Positions 9,113-18,476 of a stretch of DNA of 46,370 nt are shown one piece after another. Made by a program: the position numbers and the translations under genes. This DNA is from an uncultured Victivallales bacterium. GTDB taxonomy: Bacteria; Verrucomicrobiota; Lentisphaeria; Victivallales; UBA1829. Where the stretch lies: contig CALXRL010000069.1 in NCBI GenBank assembly GCA_944390735.1, positions 1 through 46,370 on the forward strand. Direction: 5' to 3'. Positions within the stretch are counted from its first letter, which is position 1; the number at the start of each line of letters is the position of its first letter. Under the pieces are notes generated by a model, which saw nothing but the letters and a program-made list of their open reading frames with translations, searched no databases and was not told where the DNA came from.

Positions 9113-9502
9113 TCAGAGAAGAAGGGAGCGGCAGGCTGCCATTCCGAGCAGGACCGCCAGGATTCCCGAAACATTCTGCAGCACGACGTTGCCCGCGGCT
9201 TTCCAGTAGGCGCCGGCAAGGATCATGTGGGTGCTTTCGAGCGCGAAGGTGGAGAAGGTCGTGAAAGCCCCGAGAAACCCGATGAACAGAACCGGAAGAT
9301 ACGGCTCCAGCGAGAGAAAACGGTTTCGGAACAAAATGAACAGAAACCCCGCCAGAAACGATCCCAGCAGGTTCACGGTCAGCGTGGCGAACGGAAAGGA
9401 ACCGGAAAGTCCCGCCAGCAGACGGGTCCCGGTGAAGCGGCAGAGGGTTCCCAGTGCTCCGGCAAGGAGCACCAGGAAAAGAAGTTTCAGAGAAAAGGGC
9501 AT
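9113..9502 (-). CDS. crcB: Fluoride-selective channel CrcB/Fluc
   Basis: A 129-residue inner-membrane protein with four hydrophobic segments that exports fluoride as a dual-topology dimer. Family motifs are GALGTLCRF (15-23), TVNLLGSF with the conserved Asn (N44), and GFLGAFTTFSTF (75-86), which carries the phenylalanines of the pore. The first 13 codons of the longer frame overlap the upstream alpha-galactosidase and are rejected; ATG 9502 lies one base beyond that gene's stop, so translation is probably coupled. Finding it after a glycosidase is odd; it has no fluoride riboswitch of its own. Confidence 0.92.
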   Translation of the reverse strand: MPFSLKLLFLVLLAGALGTLCRFTGTRLLAGLSGSFPFATLTVNLLGSFLAGFLFILFRNRFLSLEPYLPVLFIGFLGAFTTFSTFALESTHMILAGAYWKAAGNVVLQNVSGILAVLLGMAACRSLLL

Positions 9503-9503
9503 T

Positions 9504-11699
9504 TTACCGGACTTCCAGATAATAGAGACGGCTCGACGCATCCCGGGTGAGTCCGTCGAGAGTGAATCCCGCGTTCATGAGAGTGTCTCCGTGGAGAGCC
9601 GTTCCGGTGTCGGAAAAGACGTAGCATGCCCGTGGATCGAGTCCGCGGAGACGGATGCGCCGGACGCAGTCGTGTCCGCAGGGAACTCCGGTTTTCCGGA
9701 CCGCCGTGACCAGCACCCGCTTGCGGTTCTGCGAGACCCAGCTCCAGACCGAGAGAGTGCCGGTGCCGAATCCTTCCGTCAGACGGTGAAAGGATCCTTC
9801 CCGAATGAGGTCGTTGTAGCGGTGATATTCTTTGACCTGGCGCTTGACCAGTTCCCGGTCCTCATCGGAGAGTCGGGTGAGATCCAGTTCGTATCCGAAG
9901 GTTCCCGCAAGGGCGACGGTTCCGCGCGTTTCAAAGGAGACGGTCCGGCCGGTCTGATGGTTCGGACAGACGGAAACATGAGCGCCCATGCTGGCGGAGG
10001 GATAAAACAGGGAGGTCCCCAGCTGAATGGAGACGCGTTCCAGAGCGTCGGTGTCGTCGCTGCACCAGATTTGCGGAGCGTAATAGAGCATTCCGGCGTC
10101 GAAGCGTCCGCCTCCGCCGGAGCAGCCTTCAATGAGCAGGTTCGGAAACTCTTTCAGCAGCCGTTCATGCAGGGCGTAGACGCCGAGGACATAGCGATGG
10201 GCAACCTCTTTCTGGCGCTCCGCAGGAAGAACGGCGGAATGAATTTCCGTCAGATTGCGGTTCATGTCCCATTTGATGTATTCAATATTGGCGGAATGAA
10301 GAATGCCGGCGATGGTTTCAAAAAGATAGTCGACTACTTCGGGACGGGACATATCCAGCACCATCTGGTCGCGTCCGATGGACTTGCGGAATCCGGGAAT
10401 CGTGAGCACCCAGTCGGGATGCTGCTGATACAGATTGCTTTTTTCGGAGATCATTTCCGGTTCGAACCAGAGCCCGAATTTCATATGGAGGTCGTTGATC
10501 CTGCGGACCAGCTCGCCGAGATCGCCGATTTTGTCGCGGTTGACGAACCAGTCGCCGAGCGAGGAGTGGTCGTCATCGCGTTTTCCGAACCAGCCGTCGT
10601 CGAGCACGAGCATTTCGATGCCGAGGGTTGCGGCGGTTTTGGCAATCTCATAAATTTTTCTGTCGTCGAAATCGAAATAGGTGGCCTCCCAGTTGTTGAC
10701 CAGGATCGGGCGCTTGACATGTTTCCAGGGACTCCGGATCACATGTTCCATCAGGAAGCGGTGGCTCTGACGGGAGAGTCCGCCGAGTCCGTCGGGGGAG
10801 AAGAGAACGAGCGCTTCCGGCGTCTGGAACTGTTCGCCCGGAGCAAGGGTCCAGGAGAAGTTCTCCGGATTGATTCCGATCATGGCGCGGGCCGTTCCAT
10901 ATTGATCCGTTTCGATGTCCGCCGTATAGTTTCCGCTGTACATCAGGAGCATTCCGTAGGCGTCGCCGACGGATTCCGTGGCGGAGGGCGACGCGAGGAC
11001 AAAGCCCGGATTGTACTGATGACCGGTCGAGCCGCGGGAGCTGCGGAAGCCCTGACGTCCCGGCGCCAGCGGGCGGCGGACGGCCTGACGTTCCCTGGCC
11101 CAGCGGCCCTGAAGATAGATCAGGTCATATTCCGAACTGTGGAAGTCAATCTGAGCGCTCATCAGACGTTCCACGACGAGGGGGGCGTCTGTTGTGTTTT
11201 CCACCCGGATGGAACGGGCAATCACGTCGGAATCCTCAAAAATGGAGTAGGAGAGGACGAAGTCCGCTCCGGAAAATCCATCGGTCATGGTGATTTCGAG
11301 CGTTTGCATTTCCGTATCCGGAGCGAAACTCGCCGGCAGACCGGGGAGCGGTTTCTTGCCCTGGAAGATGCTGTGACTCCGGTAGACCGACGATGTGACG
11401 GACGTTCCGCTGACCTTGCGCAGAGCCGCCGCCGTCATACGCTGATCGCCGCTGCCGAAGGTGGAGAATTCCAGCGGAACAAGATCCAGAGAGTCTTCCG
11501 CGCCCAGTCCTTCCGGATGCGAGGAGAAGGAGGCCTTCCCGTGACGGGTTCCGAGTTCCAGAACCGCGTCATCATCGGAGATGGCGGCTCCATAGTAGAG
11601 GTGGCGCAGTTCTCCGCTGGGACCGATCTGCATGAGATAGGTGGCTCCGGCGGTATCCAGTTTGAAGGAGCGGGTTTTCTCTGAAAATTTGATTTGCAT
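9504..11699 (-). CDS. Alpha-galactosidase, GH36
   Basis: A 731-residue cytosolic enzyme that releases terminal alpha-galactose from raffinose-type sugars or galactomannan fragments. It has an N-terminal beta-sandwich (about 1-320), the TIM barrel (about 325-640) and a C-terminal sheet domain. YIKWDMNR places the nucleophile at D478, and CSGGGGRFD (526-534) with CSDDTD places the acid/base at D548; these are the numbers of the Geobacillus AgaA residues, which supports ATG 11699 over the longer frame reaching 11825. LDDGW (366-370) is also typical. A weak AGGT lies before the start. It is followed one base later by crcB and lies downstream of the BASS transporter on the same strand. Confidence 0.93.
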   Translation of the reverse strand: MQIKFSEKTRSFKLDTAGATYLMQIGPSGELRHLYYGAAISDDDAVLELGTRHGKASFSSHPEGLGAEDSLDLVPLEFSTFGSGDQRMTAAALRKVSGTSVTSSVYRSHSIFQGKKPLPGLPASFAPDTEMQTLEITMTDGFSGADFVLSYSIFEDSDVIARSIRVENTTDAPLVVERLMSAQIDFHSSEYDLIYLQGRWARERQAVRRPLAPGRQGFRSSRGSTGHQYNPGFVLASPSATESVGDAYGMLLMYSGNYTADIETDQYGTARAMIGINPENFSWTLAPGEQFQTPEALVLFSPDGLGGLSRQSHRFLMEHVIRSPWKHVKRPILVNNWEATYFDFDDRKIYEIAKTAATLGIEMLVLDDGWFGKRDDDHSSLGDWFVNRDKIGDLGELVRRINDLHMKFGLWFEPEMISEKSNLYQQHPDWVLTIPGFRKSIGRDQMVLDMSRPEVVDYLFETIAGILHSANIEYIKWDMNRNLTEIHSAVLPAERQKEVAHRYVLGVYALHERLLKEFPNLLIEGCSGGGGRFDAGMLYYAPQIWCSDDTDALERVSIQLGTSLFYPSASMGAHVSVCPNHQTGRTVSFETRGTVALAGTFGYELDLTRLSDEDRELVKRQVKEYHRYNDLIREGSFHRLTEGFGTGTLSVWSWVSQNRKRVLVTAVRKTGVPCGHDCVRRIRLRGLDPRACYVFSDTGTALHGDTLMNAGFTLDGLTRDASSRLYYLEVR

Positions 11700-11909
11700 A
11701 TTGACCTGCTTGTTGATTCTGTCGTTGATCTCTGAAACATCCGGTTTCCGGAGGCCGCGGAACGGATGGAAGGAATGGCTGGAGCCGTTTCTCCGTCGTT
11801 GTCCGGAACCGATGTAATATATCACGGATTTCCGAAAAATGAATAGCGGAAAAAAGAAAAAAGCGCTTTTGACAAATTCCCCGGGAGGTGACGGGAAAAT
11901 TCGGAATCT

Positions 11910-12896
11910 TCAGGGGCGGCCTGCCGATTCTTTTTTCTTTGCGCGATATTCGGAATATTTGTCGGCAAGGAGGAAGAGTCCGGCGAGAAGCGTTCCGGAG
12001 ATCGAGTGCCAGACGCAGCTGACCGCCGAGGCAAGCGCGGCATCCGGCAGAGTCGGGAAATGGCGGGTGGAGAGATTGGTTGCCAGTCCCGCGTTCTGCA
12101 TGCCGACCTCCAGGGCGATTGTCCGTTTTTTCGGTTTTGACATGCCGGTGCATTTGCCGACCGCGTAGCCGAGTGCATAGCCCAGGGAATTGTGCAGGAA
12201 CACCGCGGCGAAAATCATGGCGCCCGAAGAGAAAAAGTGTTCCCCGTTATAGGAGATCACTCCGCCGACAATGCAGGCCAGGCCGATCACCGAGACTCCC
12301 GGCATTACGGAGCAGAGTTCCTGATACTGTTTTTTCTTCCCGCAGAAAAAGTTCGCGAATGCGCCCAGCGCCACCGGAATGATGGTCACGATCAGAATGG
12401 AGCGGAACATTCCCCAGGTGTCGACCTCGATGGAACTTCCGGAGAGCCAGAGCACCAGAAGCGGTGTCGCCACCGGCGCAAGCAGTGTTGAAGCGGTGGT
12501 CATGCCGACCGAGAATGCAACGTCCCCCTTGCACAGAAACGACATGATGTTGGACGACACTCCTCCCGGACAGCATCCCACCAGAATCAGTCCTGCCGCG
12601 ATTCCGTTTGGCAGATTCATCAGTTTCACCAGCGAGTATGCCAGAAGCGGCATGATGGTGTACTGTGCGCAGGCTCCGATGAAGATGTCCAGCGGTCGTT
12701 TGGCCAGAATTCTGAAGTCTTCCGTGGTAAGGGTCATTCCCATGGTCAGCATGATGATTCCGAGAATTGCGGTCTGAACGTCGCCTTTTACCCAGAGAAA
12801 CAGTTCCGGTTTCCAGAAGGTGAGAATGGCAACCAGAATGATGAATGCGGAAGTCTGGGTCGCCAGCAGACGGCTGATCGCTTGCAAAAATCTCAT
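11910..12896 (-). CDS. Bile acid:sodium symporter (BASS) family transporter
   Basis: A 328-residue protein with about ten hydrophobic segments, predicted to import an organic anion with sodium. GCCPGGVSSN (107-116) and EVGMQN (262-267, with E263 and Q267 at the sodium-site positions of this family) are the two family signatures that mark the crossing helices. ATG 12896 is chosen because CAGGAAAGG lies nine bases upstream; the longer frame starts inside the leader. Substrates in the family range from bile acids to pantothenate and pyruvate, so none is assigned. The alpha-galactosidase follows 210 bases downstream and is perhaps separately transcribed. Confidence 0.88.
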   Translation of the reverse strand: MRFLQAISRLLATQTSAFIILVAILTFWKPELFLWVKGDVQTAILGIIMLTMGMTLTTEDFRILAKRPLDIFIGACAQYTIMPLLAYSLVKLMNLPNGIAAGLILVGCCPGGVSSNIMSFLCKGDVAFSVGMTTASTLLAPVATPLLVLWLSGSSIEVDTWGMFRSILIVTIIPVALGAFANFFCGKKKQYQELCSVMPGVSVIGLACIVGGVISYNGEHFFSSGAMIFAAVFLHNSLGYALGYAVGKCTGMSKPKKRTIALEVGMQNAGLATNLSTRHFPTLPDAALASAVSCVWHSISGTLLAGLFLLADKYSEYRAKKKESAGRP

Positions 12897-12983
12897 TTCA
12901 ACATGCCTTTCCTGAAAAATAATAACATTCAATATACCATTTTTCCCCTCTTTTTTCAAGACGGTTCCGGAGACGGATCCTCA

Positions 12984-13190
12984 GAGCCTTTGCAGAAATC
13001 GCAAAGGCGTCAGAAGTTTAGGGAAAGAGAGGAGCGCGAGGGGAGAAGAACCGCTTTTCAAAGCGGTTTTCGTCCCTCGCATTTTTTATAGAAAGAAGAA
13101 GTTCCGTGCGTTGCACGGCCAGCGTCTCGCCGCTGGACCGCGACAAGGACAGAGTCCTTGACCCGAGAAAAATGCATTCGCATTTTTCCG
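12984..13190. repeat. Hairpin array, copy A
   Basis: About 207 bp that holds six successive hairpins: GCCTTTGC/GCAAAGGC (12986-13007), a nested AACCGCTTT/AAAGCGGTT inside GCGAGGG/CCCTCGC (about 13036-13080), CCGTGC/GCACGG, CCAGCG/CGCTGG, CAAGGAC/GTCCTTG and GAAAAATGC/GCATTTTTC. It is repeated directly at 13239-13437. It fills the gap between the end of the GH130 gene and the start of the BASS gene. No protein is likely. Confidence 0.9.
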
Positions 13191-13238
13191 TAAGGAAACG
13201 TTTTTCCCCATTCCAAGGTAATTCGAGACACGAAGTGA

Positions 13239-13437
13239 GAGCCTTTGCGTATTGTTGCAAAGGCGTCAGAAGTTTAGGGAAAGAGGGGAGCGCGAGGGGA
13301 GAAGAACCGCTTTTCAAAGCGGTTTTCGCCCCTCGCATTTTTTGAGAGTTCCGTGCGTTGCACGGCCAGCGTCTCGCCGCTGGACCGCGACAAGGACAAA
13401 GTCCTTGACCCGAGAAAAATGCATTCGCATTTTTCCG
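13239..13437. repeat. Hairpin array, copy B
   Basis: About 199 bp, a direct repeat of 12984-13190 with 48 bp between the copies. Stems are kept while loops differ: AGAAATC versus GTATTGTT in the first hairpin, AGA versus AAA in the fifth. The outer stem around AACCGCTTT is one pair longer here (GCGAGGGG/CCCCTCGC). Copy A carries an extra stretch of about 10 bases near 13088-13100 that is missing here. Confidence 0.9.
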
Positions 13438-13497
13438 CAGATTTCTGTTGTTTCACTGAAGTCTGTTGCGAAAAATCCAAGGGGGAATGAGCTCGGA

Positions 13498-14475
13498 TTA
13501 TTTTCCGCTTCGGATGAAATCAATGACCTCGTCCGCATAACAGAAAGCAAGTCCCGTGACACTGTCGGCACAACCGTAATAGATGGCAATTCGTCCGGAG
13601 GGACCGTCACAGAGAGCGGCACATGGAAATGTGACGTTCGGGACATCTCCGACGCATTCATAAAGTTCCTGCGGCGAAAGCAGATAGGATCCTGTCCTTC
13701 CGATTACTTTCCACGGCTGATCAAGATCAAGCAGAGCCGCTCCGAAACTGTAATGATATCCGCTGCAGGAGGTCAGAACCCCGTGATAGAAGAGGAGCCA
13801 TCCCTCGCTTGTTTCGATGGGTACAGGACCCGCGCCGATTTTCGTGCTCTGCCATCCGGTTGTGGGACTCATGACATGCCGATGGTATCCCCAGTGACGC
13901 AGATCGGGACTTTCACAGTAGTAGATGTCGCCGAACGGTGTGTGTCCGTTGTCGCTTGGCCGGTTCAGCATGGCGTATTTGCCGTTGATTCTGCGCGGAA
14001 ACAGCACGCCGTTTCGATTGAAGGGCGGAAAGGCGTTGGGAAGCTGAACAACCGTCTGGAAGTCGAATGTGTATCCGATGCCGATGGTCGGACCGTTTTT
14101 ACAGTTGCACCAGGTGATGTAGTAGCGGTCTTCGAGGAAACAGCAGCGGGGATCATATCCGAAGAGGAGTTCGCCCGCTTCAGGATCTTCTGGTCTGGTC
14201 CGGAAGGGTTCGGGATTGATCTTCCAGTGAATTCCGTCGGAACTGAACCCGAAGTGAAGACGGAGTTCACGACGACGGTTGTCGACGCGGAAGACTCCGG
14301 CGAATCCATCCTTGTAAGGAACGGCGGCGCTGTTGAAGATGCTGTTGGAGGTCGGGGTCCCGTGGCGTCCGATGATGGGATTGCCCGGATACCTCCAGAC
14401 GATTTCCCTGGAGTTTTCCGGACGTTCCGCCCAGGGAAGATTGGAAAGAGCGGGTGCGATGATCTGCAAAGCCAT
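13498..14475 (-). CDS. GH130 family glycoside phosphorylase/hydrolase
   Basis: A 325-residue five-bladed beta-propeller enzyme of the family that phosphorolyses beta-mannosides such as mannosyl-glucose or mannooligosaccharides. FGYDPRCC carries the expected catalytic Asp (D108), and [21 protein letters not shown] (about 152-172) is the phosphate and substrate-binding stretch of the family. There is no signal peptide, so it acts in the cytosol. CAGGA lies six bases before the ATG. It is the last gene of the LacI-pseudopilin-glycosidase operon, 19 bases after the 1064-residue enzyme, so its substrate is probably a product of that secreted enzyme. A hydrolase or a non-mannose phosphorylase cannot be excluded. 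Confidence 0.88.
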   Translation of the reverse strand: MALQIIAPALSNLPWAERPENSREIVWRYPGNPIIGRHGTPTSNSIFNSAAVPYKDGFAGVFRVDNRRRELRLHFGFSSDGIHWKINPEPFRTRPEDPEAGELLFGYDPRCCFLEDRYYITWCNCKNGPTIGIGYTFDFQTVVQLPNAFPPFNRNGVLFPRRINGKYAMLNRPSDNGHTPFGDIYYCESPDLRHWGYHRHVMSPTTGWQSTKIGAGPVPIETSEGWLLFYHGVLTSCSGYHYSFGAALLDLDQPWKVIGRTGSYLLSPQELYECVGDVPNVTFPCAALCDGPSGRIAIYYGCADSVTGLAFCYADEVIDFIRSGK

Positions 14476-14494
14476 TTTTTTCCTGTTTTTCTGA

Positions 14495-17400
14495 TTAATT
14501 AAAATGAGAGAGAGTCCATGTCAGGGATCCGTTCCAGCTGTCTCCGGGCTTGAGCGTCAGATTTTTGGCGCTTTCCATTTCCAGATTATAGCAGCCGAGT
14601 CCGAACCAGAGACGCGGAGTACGGAATTTTTTCAGATCGAATGTCTGCTCCAGACGAACTTTCCTTGCGGAATCCTCCACTTTCCACCATCCTTCGGAGA
14701 AGGACTGCGTAGGCTTGCTGCCGAGTCCGTTCCAGAAGTTCATGGAGAGCACGTTTCCTCCGATTGGAAGACGCAGAACGTCGGTCCCGTGATCGCCGGA
14801 TCCTCCCACCGTGTATTCCGGATGCAGATACCAGGAACAGACGACGGATTCCGTTCCTCCATTGACCATGGTCACGTCCAGTTTCAGGGTTCCTTTGCCG
14901 TCGAGCGTGAGGCGTTTGACAAGTTTCATTCCCGCCGGCGAGGTTGTCGTCATGCGGATTCCGTCGGGCAGAAGCTCCGCGTGAGCGGGGGCGCTCGGAG
15001 GAATCGCGTATTTTCCCGGTGCCCGGACGCGATCCCAGAGCGTGTAATAGAAGTTCACCCGATCCAGTCCGGCAAGATGGTCGTAGTCGATATGAACCTG
15101 GTTTCCGCCGATGGTCTTGTCGAGAATTTCCAGAATTCTGCCGCCGCGTGCCGGATCAACGGTGACTTCCATTCTGTCGTCGGAAAGGACAACGACCTCT
15201 TTGTCATATCCATCCATGCGTTTTTTCCCGACGTTGATTTTTCCGTTGTTTGTTCCATGAGTGCGGACGTAGATGATTTTTTCCGCGGAGTGCGAGGCAT
15301 ATTTTCCGTCATAGGAGAGCCGGAGACGATACCGGTCCAGAATCCGCTCCGTCGGAGTCAGGGAAAAGGTCAGCGTTTCGGTTTTTCCCGCTGGCACGGT
15401 GAGCTGCTTTTCCCGGATGCTTTTTCCAGCGCTGTTTTCCAGAACAGCATGCACCTGATAGGGCTCGTCAGAACGGTTCTGGAGAGTGAAGAGCACGTTT
15501 GCGCTCTTCTGTCCGGAGAGAATTTCAAACACGTTTCGGGCGGGCGTGACAAGGAGAGCGCTTTTCTCCTCTTTTTTCTGTTCGACTTTGGTGCTTTTCA
15601 GGAGTTCCACCGGTCCCGGCGCCTTGAGGTAGATGACGGAAGGTCCGTAAAGAGTCCGGAAGGTTCCGTCCGGTTTTGTCTGAATTGCGGAACGCTCCCC
15701 GCAGAGCTGGACGACCTCCACTTTTCCCGGTTTTGTTGTGCGGAAGAGTCCGCTGAAATCGCCGCGGCCGTCCCAGATGACCGCGGTGACGGCGCCGGTT
15801 TTGACATCCCGGTAGTTGTAGCCGTAGACGAGTTTTTCATCGGTTCCCTTCATCCTGGAGTCGAGCCGGGAGTTCCCAAGCTCTTCCCCGAGCGTGCAGA
15901 AGGCATAAAAGGAGGGCTTCTTCTGAAGATAATAGTCCACCATTCCGAAATGATGTTCGGTGTCATTCGGATTGGTTCCCGCATCCCAGAAGGAGTAGAG
16001 AAAGACCCGTTTGAATCCGAGAACGTTGTGAATGATGAGTCCTCTGGTCAGAAACTGCGCAATCTGTTCCCGCGAGATCGGGAATCCCAGCGGATTGGCA
16101 ATCTGCCCATCCGTGTAACCGAATTCCGTGGAGATTTTGGGCTTGTTTTCATCGCCGTATTTCCGGAGCATGGCGTTGACCTTTTTCATGGCGTCGAACA
16201 GAAACTCCGGGGCTCCCTGCGGATAGCCGGGCAGGGCGGGATTGTTCTTTGGATTTCCTCCGTAGGTGTGCAGGTCGAGAACGTCGATGTATTTTTTCAG
16301 TCCGTGCTGATACATCTGATCCAGATACTGGAGCGCCTCGCCGCTGATGTTGACCGCCGGAGCGGCGACGACGATTTTCGGATTTTTTGCTTTTCCCGTC
16401 TGGTAGGCTTTGCGGATGCGTTCCGTCGCCTGTTCGGGCGTGCGTCCGGAGAGTTCGGGTTCATTTCCGCATCCCAGAGTCAGGACGCCGATTTTCGCGG
16501 CGATCTCCGGAATCACGCTTTCGGAGAGCATTCCGATTCCACGGTCGTAGAGCAGATCCGCGACATGCTTGTGGAGGCGCCACCAGCGGACCTGCCGGAC
16601 CGGAGTGGTGCCGAGCAGTTCGATCGCCGCGTGATCCCACGCTTTCTGATGGCGGTGCGGGGAGCGGACCGCTTCGCCGTCGCCTCCGTAATAATAGTTG
16701 ATTGCGAGCATGTCGCCGAAGGTCTCGCAGGCAAACGGTTTCGGCACGGTGTATTTCCGCATGACCAGCTTCGGATTTTCCCCTTCGCGATAGACTGCGC
16801 TGATGCCGAAGTAATAGACTTTGTCCGGTTCCAGCGGATAGAACACCTTGCGCGTGGTGCGGCGGGGAAATGTATCAAGAAGTTTCACACCGGGGGCGTC
16901 CACGCGGTCCGCCGGCTTGTCGGAGACGTAGAGCTTCCACGACTGGATGTCGCTGACATTCTCTGCCGATTCGCTCCAGTCGAGAATGACTCCGGCCTCC
17001 TGAATGCCCTTCATGGTGAAACGGATTTCCGGACGCTGATTCTCCGGACTCAGAAGACGGGCTTTTTCCCCGCTGATTTTCTTTCCGTACACGGCGACTT
17101 CACTGAGAATCTGCTGTTTGGCTCCGGGCCGTTTCCGAACCCGGAACTGGACATAGCGCGCGGCGGCCGGTTTCTCCAGACGGAAGACCGATTCAATTCC
17201 GCGTCCATCCGGAGAGCGGAGCTTGTCGCTGATGGCACAGGTTCCCGCGCTGATGAACTGTTTCCTGTCGTTGGAGAGCAGAATCTCGAAACTTCCCGTT
17301 CCGACCGCATCCTTCTGGATCGCCCAGACCGTGGCGGATTCGATCAGATAGACCCCTTTCAGGTCGATGATGAATGATGCCCACAGCCCTTTGGTTCCGC

Positions 17401-17689
17401 CCCATACGCCGAATGCCTGGCAGTCCCCTTCCGGCCCTCTCCGCGCATCCAGAAGCGCTCGGTTGGTTCCGGACGGTCTGCTTCCGGTCTCCACGATTCC
17501 CGGATCGCAGGCAAAGGGACCGGTTGTGATCCATTCGAGCTCCGCGCCGGTCTGAATCCGTTTCTGAGTGTTCGGAATGCAGTTGGAAACCCAGTTCGGG
17601 CGGTTGTTGTCGGTCAGCAGAGCGCTTTCCGCGTGAAGAAGCGCGCCCGCCGTGAACAGGATGGAAAACAGGGTTTTCTGAAGTCGCAT
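14495..17689 (-). CDS. Large secreted multidomain glycosidase, clan GH-A
   Basis: A 1064-residue exported protein. A signal peptide (1-20, ending LLHA) is followed by a discoidin/F5-8C-like domain (about 25-203), a fibronectin type III-like domain (about 218-315), a TIM barrel (about 320-650) and C-terminal beta-sandwich domains (about 700-1064). [11 protein letters not shown] gives acid/base E410 and [11 protein letters not shown] gives nucleophile E522, the Asn-Glu/Glu pair of clan GH-A; the exact family (GH39, GH5 or another) is not clear. AAAGGA lies about ten bases before the ATG. It follows the pseudopilin by 19 bases and precedes the GH130 gene by 19, so all are one operon. The accessory domains suggest binding to an insoluble or cell-surface glycan. 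Confidence 0.75.
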   Translation of the reverse strand: MRLQKTLFSILFTAGALLHAESALLTDNNRPNWVSNCIPNTQKRIQTGAELEWITTGPFACDPGIVETGSRPSGTNRALLDARRGPEGDCQAFGVWGGTKGLWASFIIDLKGVYLIESATVWAIQKDAVGTGSFEILLSNDRKQFISAGTCAISDKLRSPDGRGIESVFRLEKPAAARYVQFRVRKRPGAKQQILSEVAVYGKKISGEKARLLSPENQRPEIRFTMKGIQEAGVILDWSESAENVSDIQSWKLYVSDKPADRVDAPGVKLLDTFPRRTTRKVFYPLEPDKVYYFGISAVYREGENPKLVMRKYTVPKPFACETFGDMLAINYYYGGDGEAVRSPHRHQKAWDHAAIELLGTTPVRQVRWWRLHKHVADLLYDRGIGMLSESVIPEIAAKIGVLTLGCGNEPELSGRTPEQATERIRKAYQTGKAKNPKIVVAAPAVNISGEALQYLDQMYQHGLKKYIDVLDLHTYGGNPKNNPALPGYPQGAPEFLFDAMKKVNAMLRKYGDENKPKISTEFGYTDGQIANPLGFPISREQIAQFLTRGLIIHNVLGFKRVFLYSFWDAGTNPNDTEHHFGMVDYYLQKKPSFYAFCTLGEELGNSRLDSRMKGTDEKLVYGYNYRDVKTGAVTAVIWDGRGDFSGLFRTTKPGKVEVVQLCGERSAIQTKPDGTFRTLYGPSVIYLKAPGPVELLKSTKVEQKKEEKSALLVTPARNVFEILSGQKSANVLFTLQNRSDEPYQVHAVLENSAGKSIREKQLTVPAGKTETLTFSLTPTERILDRYRLRLSYDGKYASHSAEKIIYVRTHGTNNGKINVGKKRMDGYDKEVVVLSDDRMEVTVDPARGGRILEILDKTIGGNQVHIDYDHLAGLDRVNFYYTLWDRVRAPGKYAIPPSAPAHAELLPDGIRMTTTSPAGMKLVKRLTLDGKGTLKLDVTMVNGGTESVVCSWYLHPEYTVGGSGDHGTDVLRLPIGGNVLSMNFWNGLGSKPTQSFSEGWWKVEDSARKVRLEQTFDLKKFRTPRLWFGLGCYNLEMESAKNLTLKPGDSWNGSLTWTLSHFN

Positions 17690-17708
17690 GATGAAAAATC
17701 CTTTCTTC

Positions 17709-18476
17709 TTATTTCAATCCGCCGCGATATTTATAGTATACGGGCCGGTCCGTGTGGTAGTCGAAGCAGAGGGCCCAGGTGAAAAGCGGATACTGCAGAG
17801 AATTTGCGTGTCCGTCCAGGAACAGGACGTTTCCGGGGCCGTCATGCGTATTGATGACATTTCTCACGTTGCCGTTGTTGTAGTAAAACCATCCATTCGG
17901 ATTGATTTCCGTAACGGCAATGACACTGCTGGGACTCGGAACTTCGCCGACTTTTCGCGGAACCGAATGAGGAATCCCGCCGCTGCCATCAATTACTTTG
18001 GCAAGTCCGTACCGTTCCCCGTTCTCATCGACACACGAGTTCGAATTGAGGGAATAGCCCCGCTGATACCACCAGAGAGGATACGTAAACTGGTCGTCTT
18101 TCAGAGCCGGACAGCCGAAAATCGTATTTTTCTGAGTATTGATATTCGCATAGAGTTTTCCGAGGAGATAGGCATAATTCGCCTGCCAGGAACTCGAGGA
18201 GCTTCCGCCCAGTCCGGCTGTTTTCGCGGGGACGATCATGTCAGAGTTGTCGTTGATGTAGAAGGTGATCATCTGTCCCTGCTGTTTCAGATTTCCGACG
18301 CAGTTCACCAGCAGCGCTTTCTGACGGGCCTTCGCCAGTGCCGGAAGAAGCATTCCTGCAAGAATCGCAATAATGGCTATCACGACCAGAAGTTCTATCA
18401 ATGTGAAAATTCTGAACCGAGTTTTTCCCCCCGTTGACGGCATGGTTCTTTTTTCCGTTTTACGAACAGTTGTCAT
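17709..18476 (-). CDS. Type II secretion pseudopilin-like protein (H-X9-DG type)
   Basis: A 255-residue protein with a prepilin N-terminus: basic leader (1-23), then [16 protein letters not shown] (24-39) with Glu at position +5, a hydrophobic helix, a globular part, and [12 protein letters not shown] near the C-terminus, the H-X9-DG motif of Lentisphaerota and Planctomycetota pseudopilins. The residue before the expected cleavage site is Ile, not the usual Gly. The ATG overlaps the stop of the LacI gene as ATGA, so translation is coupled; ATG 18443 is an alternative start that keeps the motif. Role unknown: part of a secretion pseudopilus or a surface-bound glycan sensor are both possible. 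It directly precedes a secreted glycosidase. Confidence 0.88.
   Translation of the reverse strand: MTTVRKTEKRTMPSTGGKTRFRIFTLIELLVVIAIIAILAGMLLPALAKARQKALLVNCVGNLKQQGQMITFYINDNSDMIVPAKTAGLGGSSSSSWQANYAYLLGKLYANINTQKNTIFGCPALKDDQFTYPLWWYQRGYSLNSNSCVDENGERYGLAKVIDGSGGIPHSVPRKVGEVPSPSSVIAVTEINPNGWFYYNNGNVRNVINTHDGPGNVLFLDGHANSLQYPLFTWALCFDYHTDRPVYYKYRGGLK

Noticed and set aside
9503..9600. Fluoride riboswitch before crcB
   Set aside because: crcB begins one base after the preceding gene, so there is no leader for one.
9225..11684. Long open frame (819 codons) on the plus strand opposite the alpha-galactosidase
   Set aside because: The opposite frame has exact GH36 motifs and catalytic residues; this one is low in protein-like character and has no ribosome binding site. 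Long antisense frames are common in GC-rich genes.
12967..13480. Small frames inside the hairpin arrays
   Set aside because: They follow the repeats on both strands, with no ribosome binding sites; the symmetry of the DNA explains them.
14504..17377. Long open frame (957 codons) opposite the secreted glycosidase
   Set aside because: Antisense shadow; the minus-strand protein has a signal peptide and catalytic motifs.
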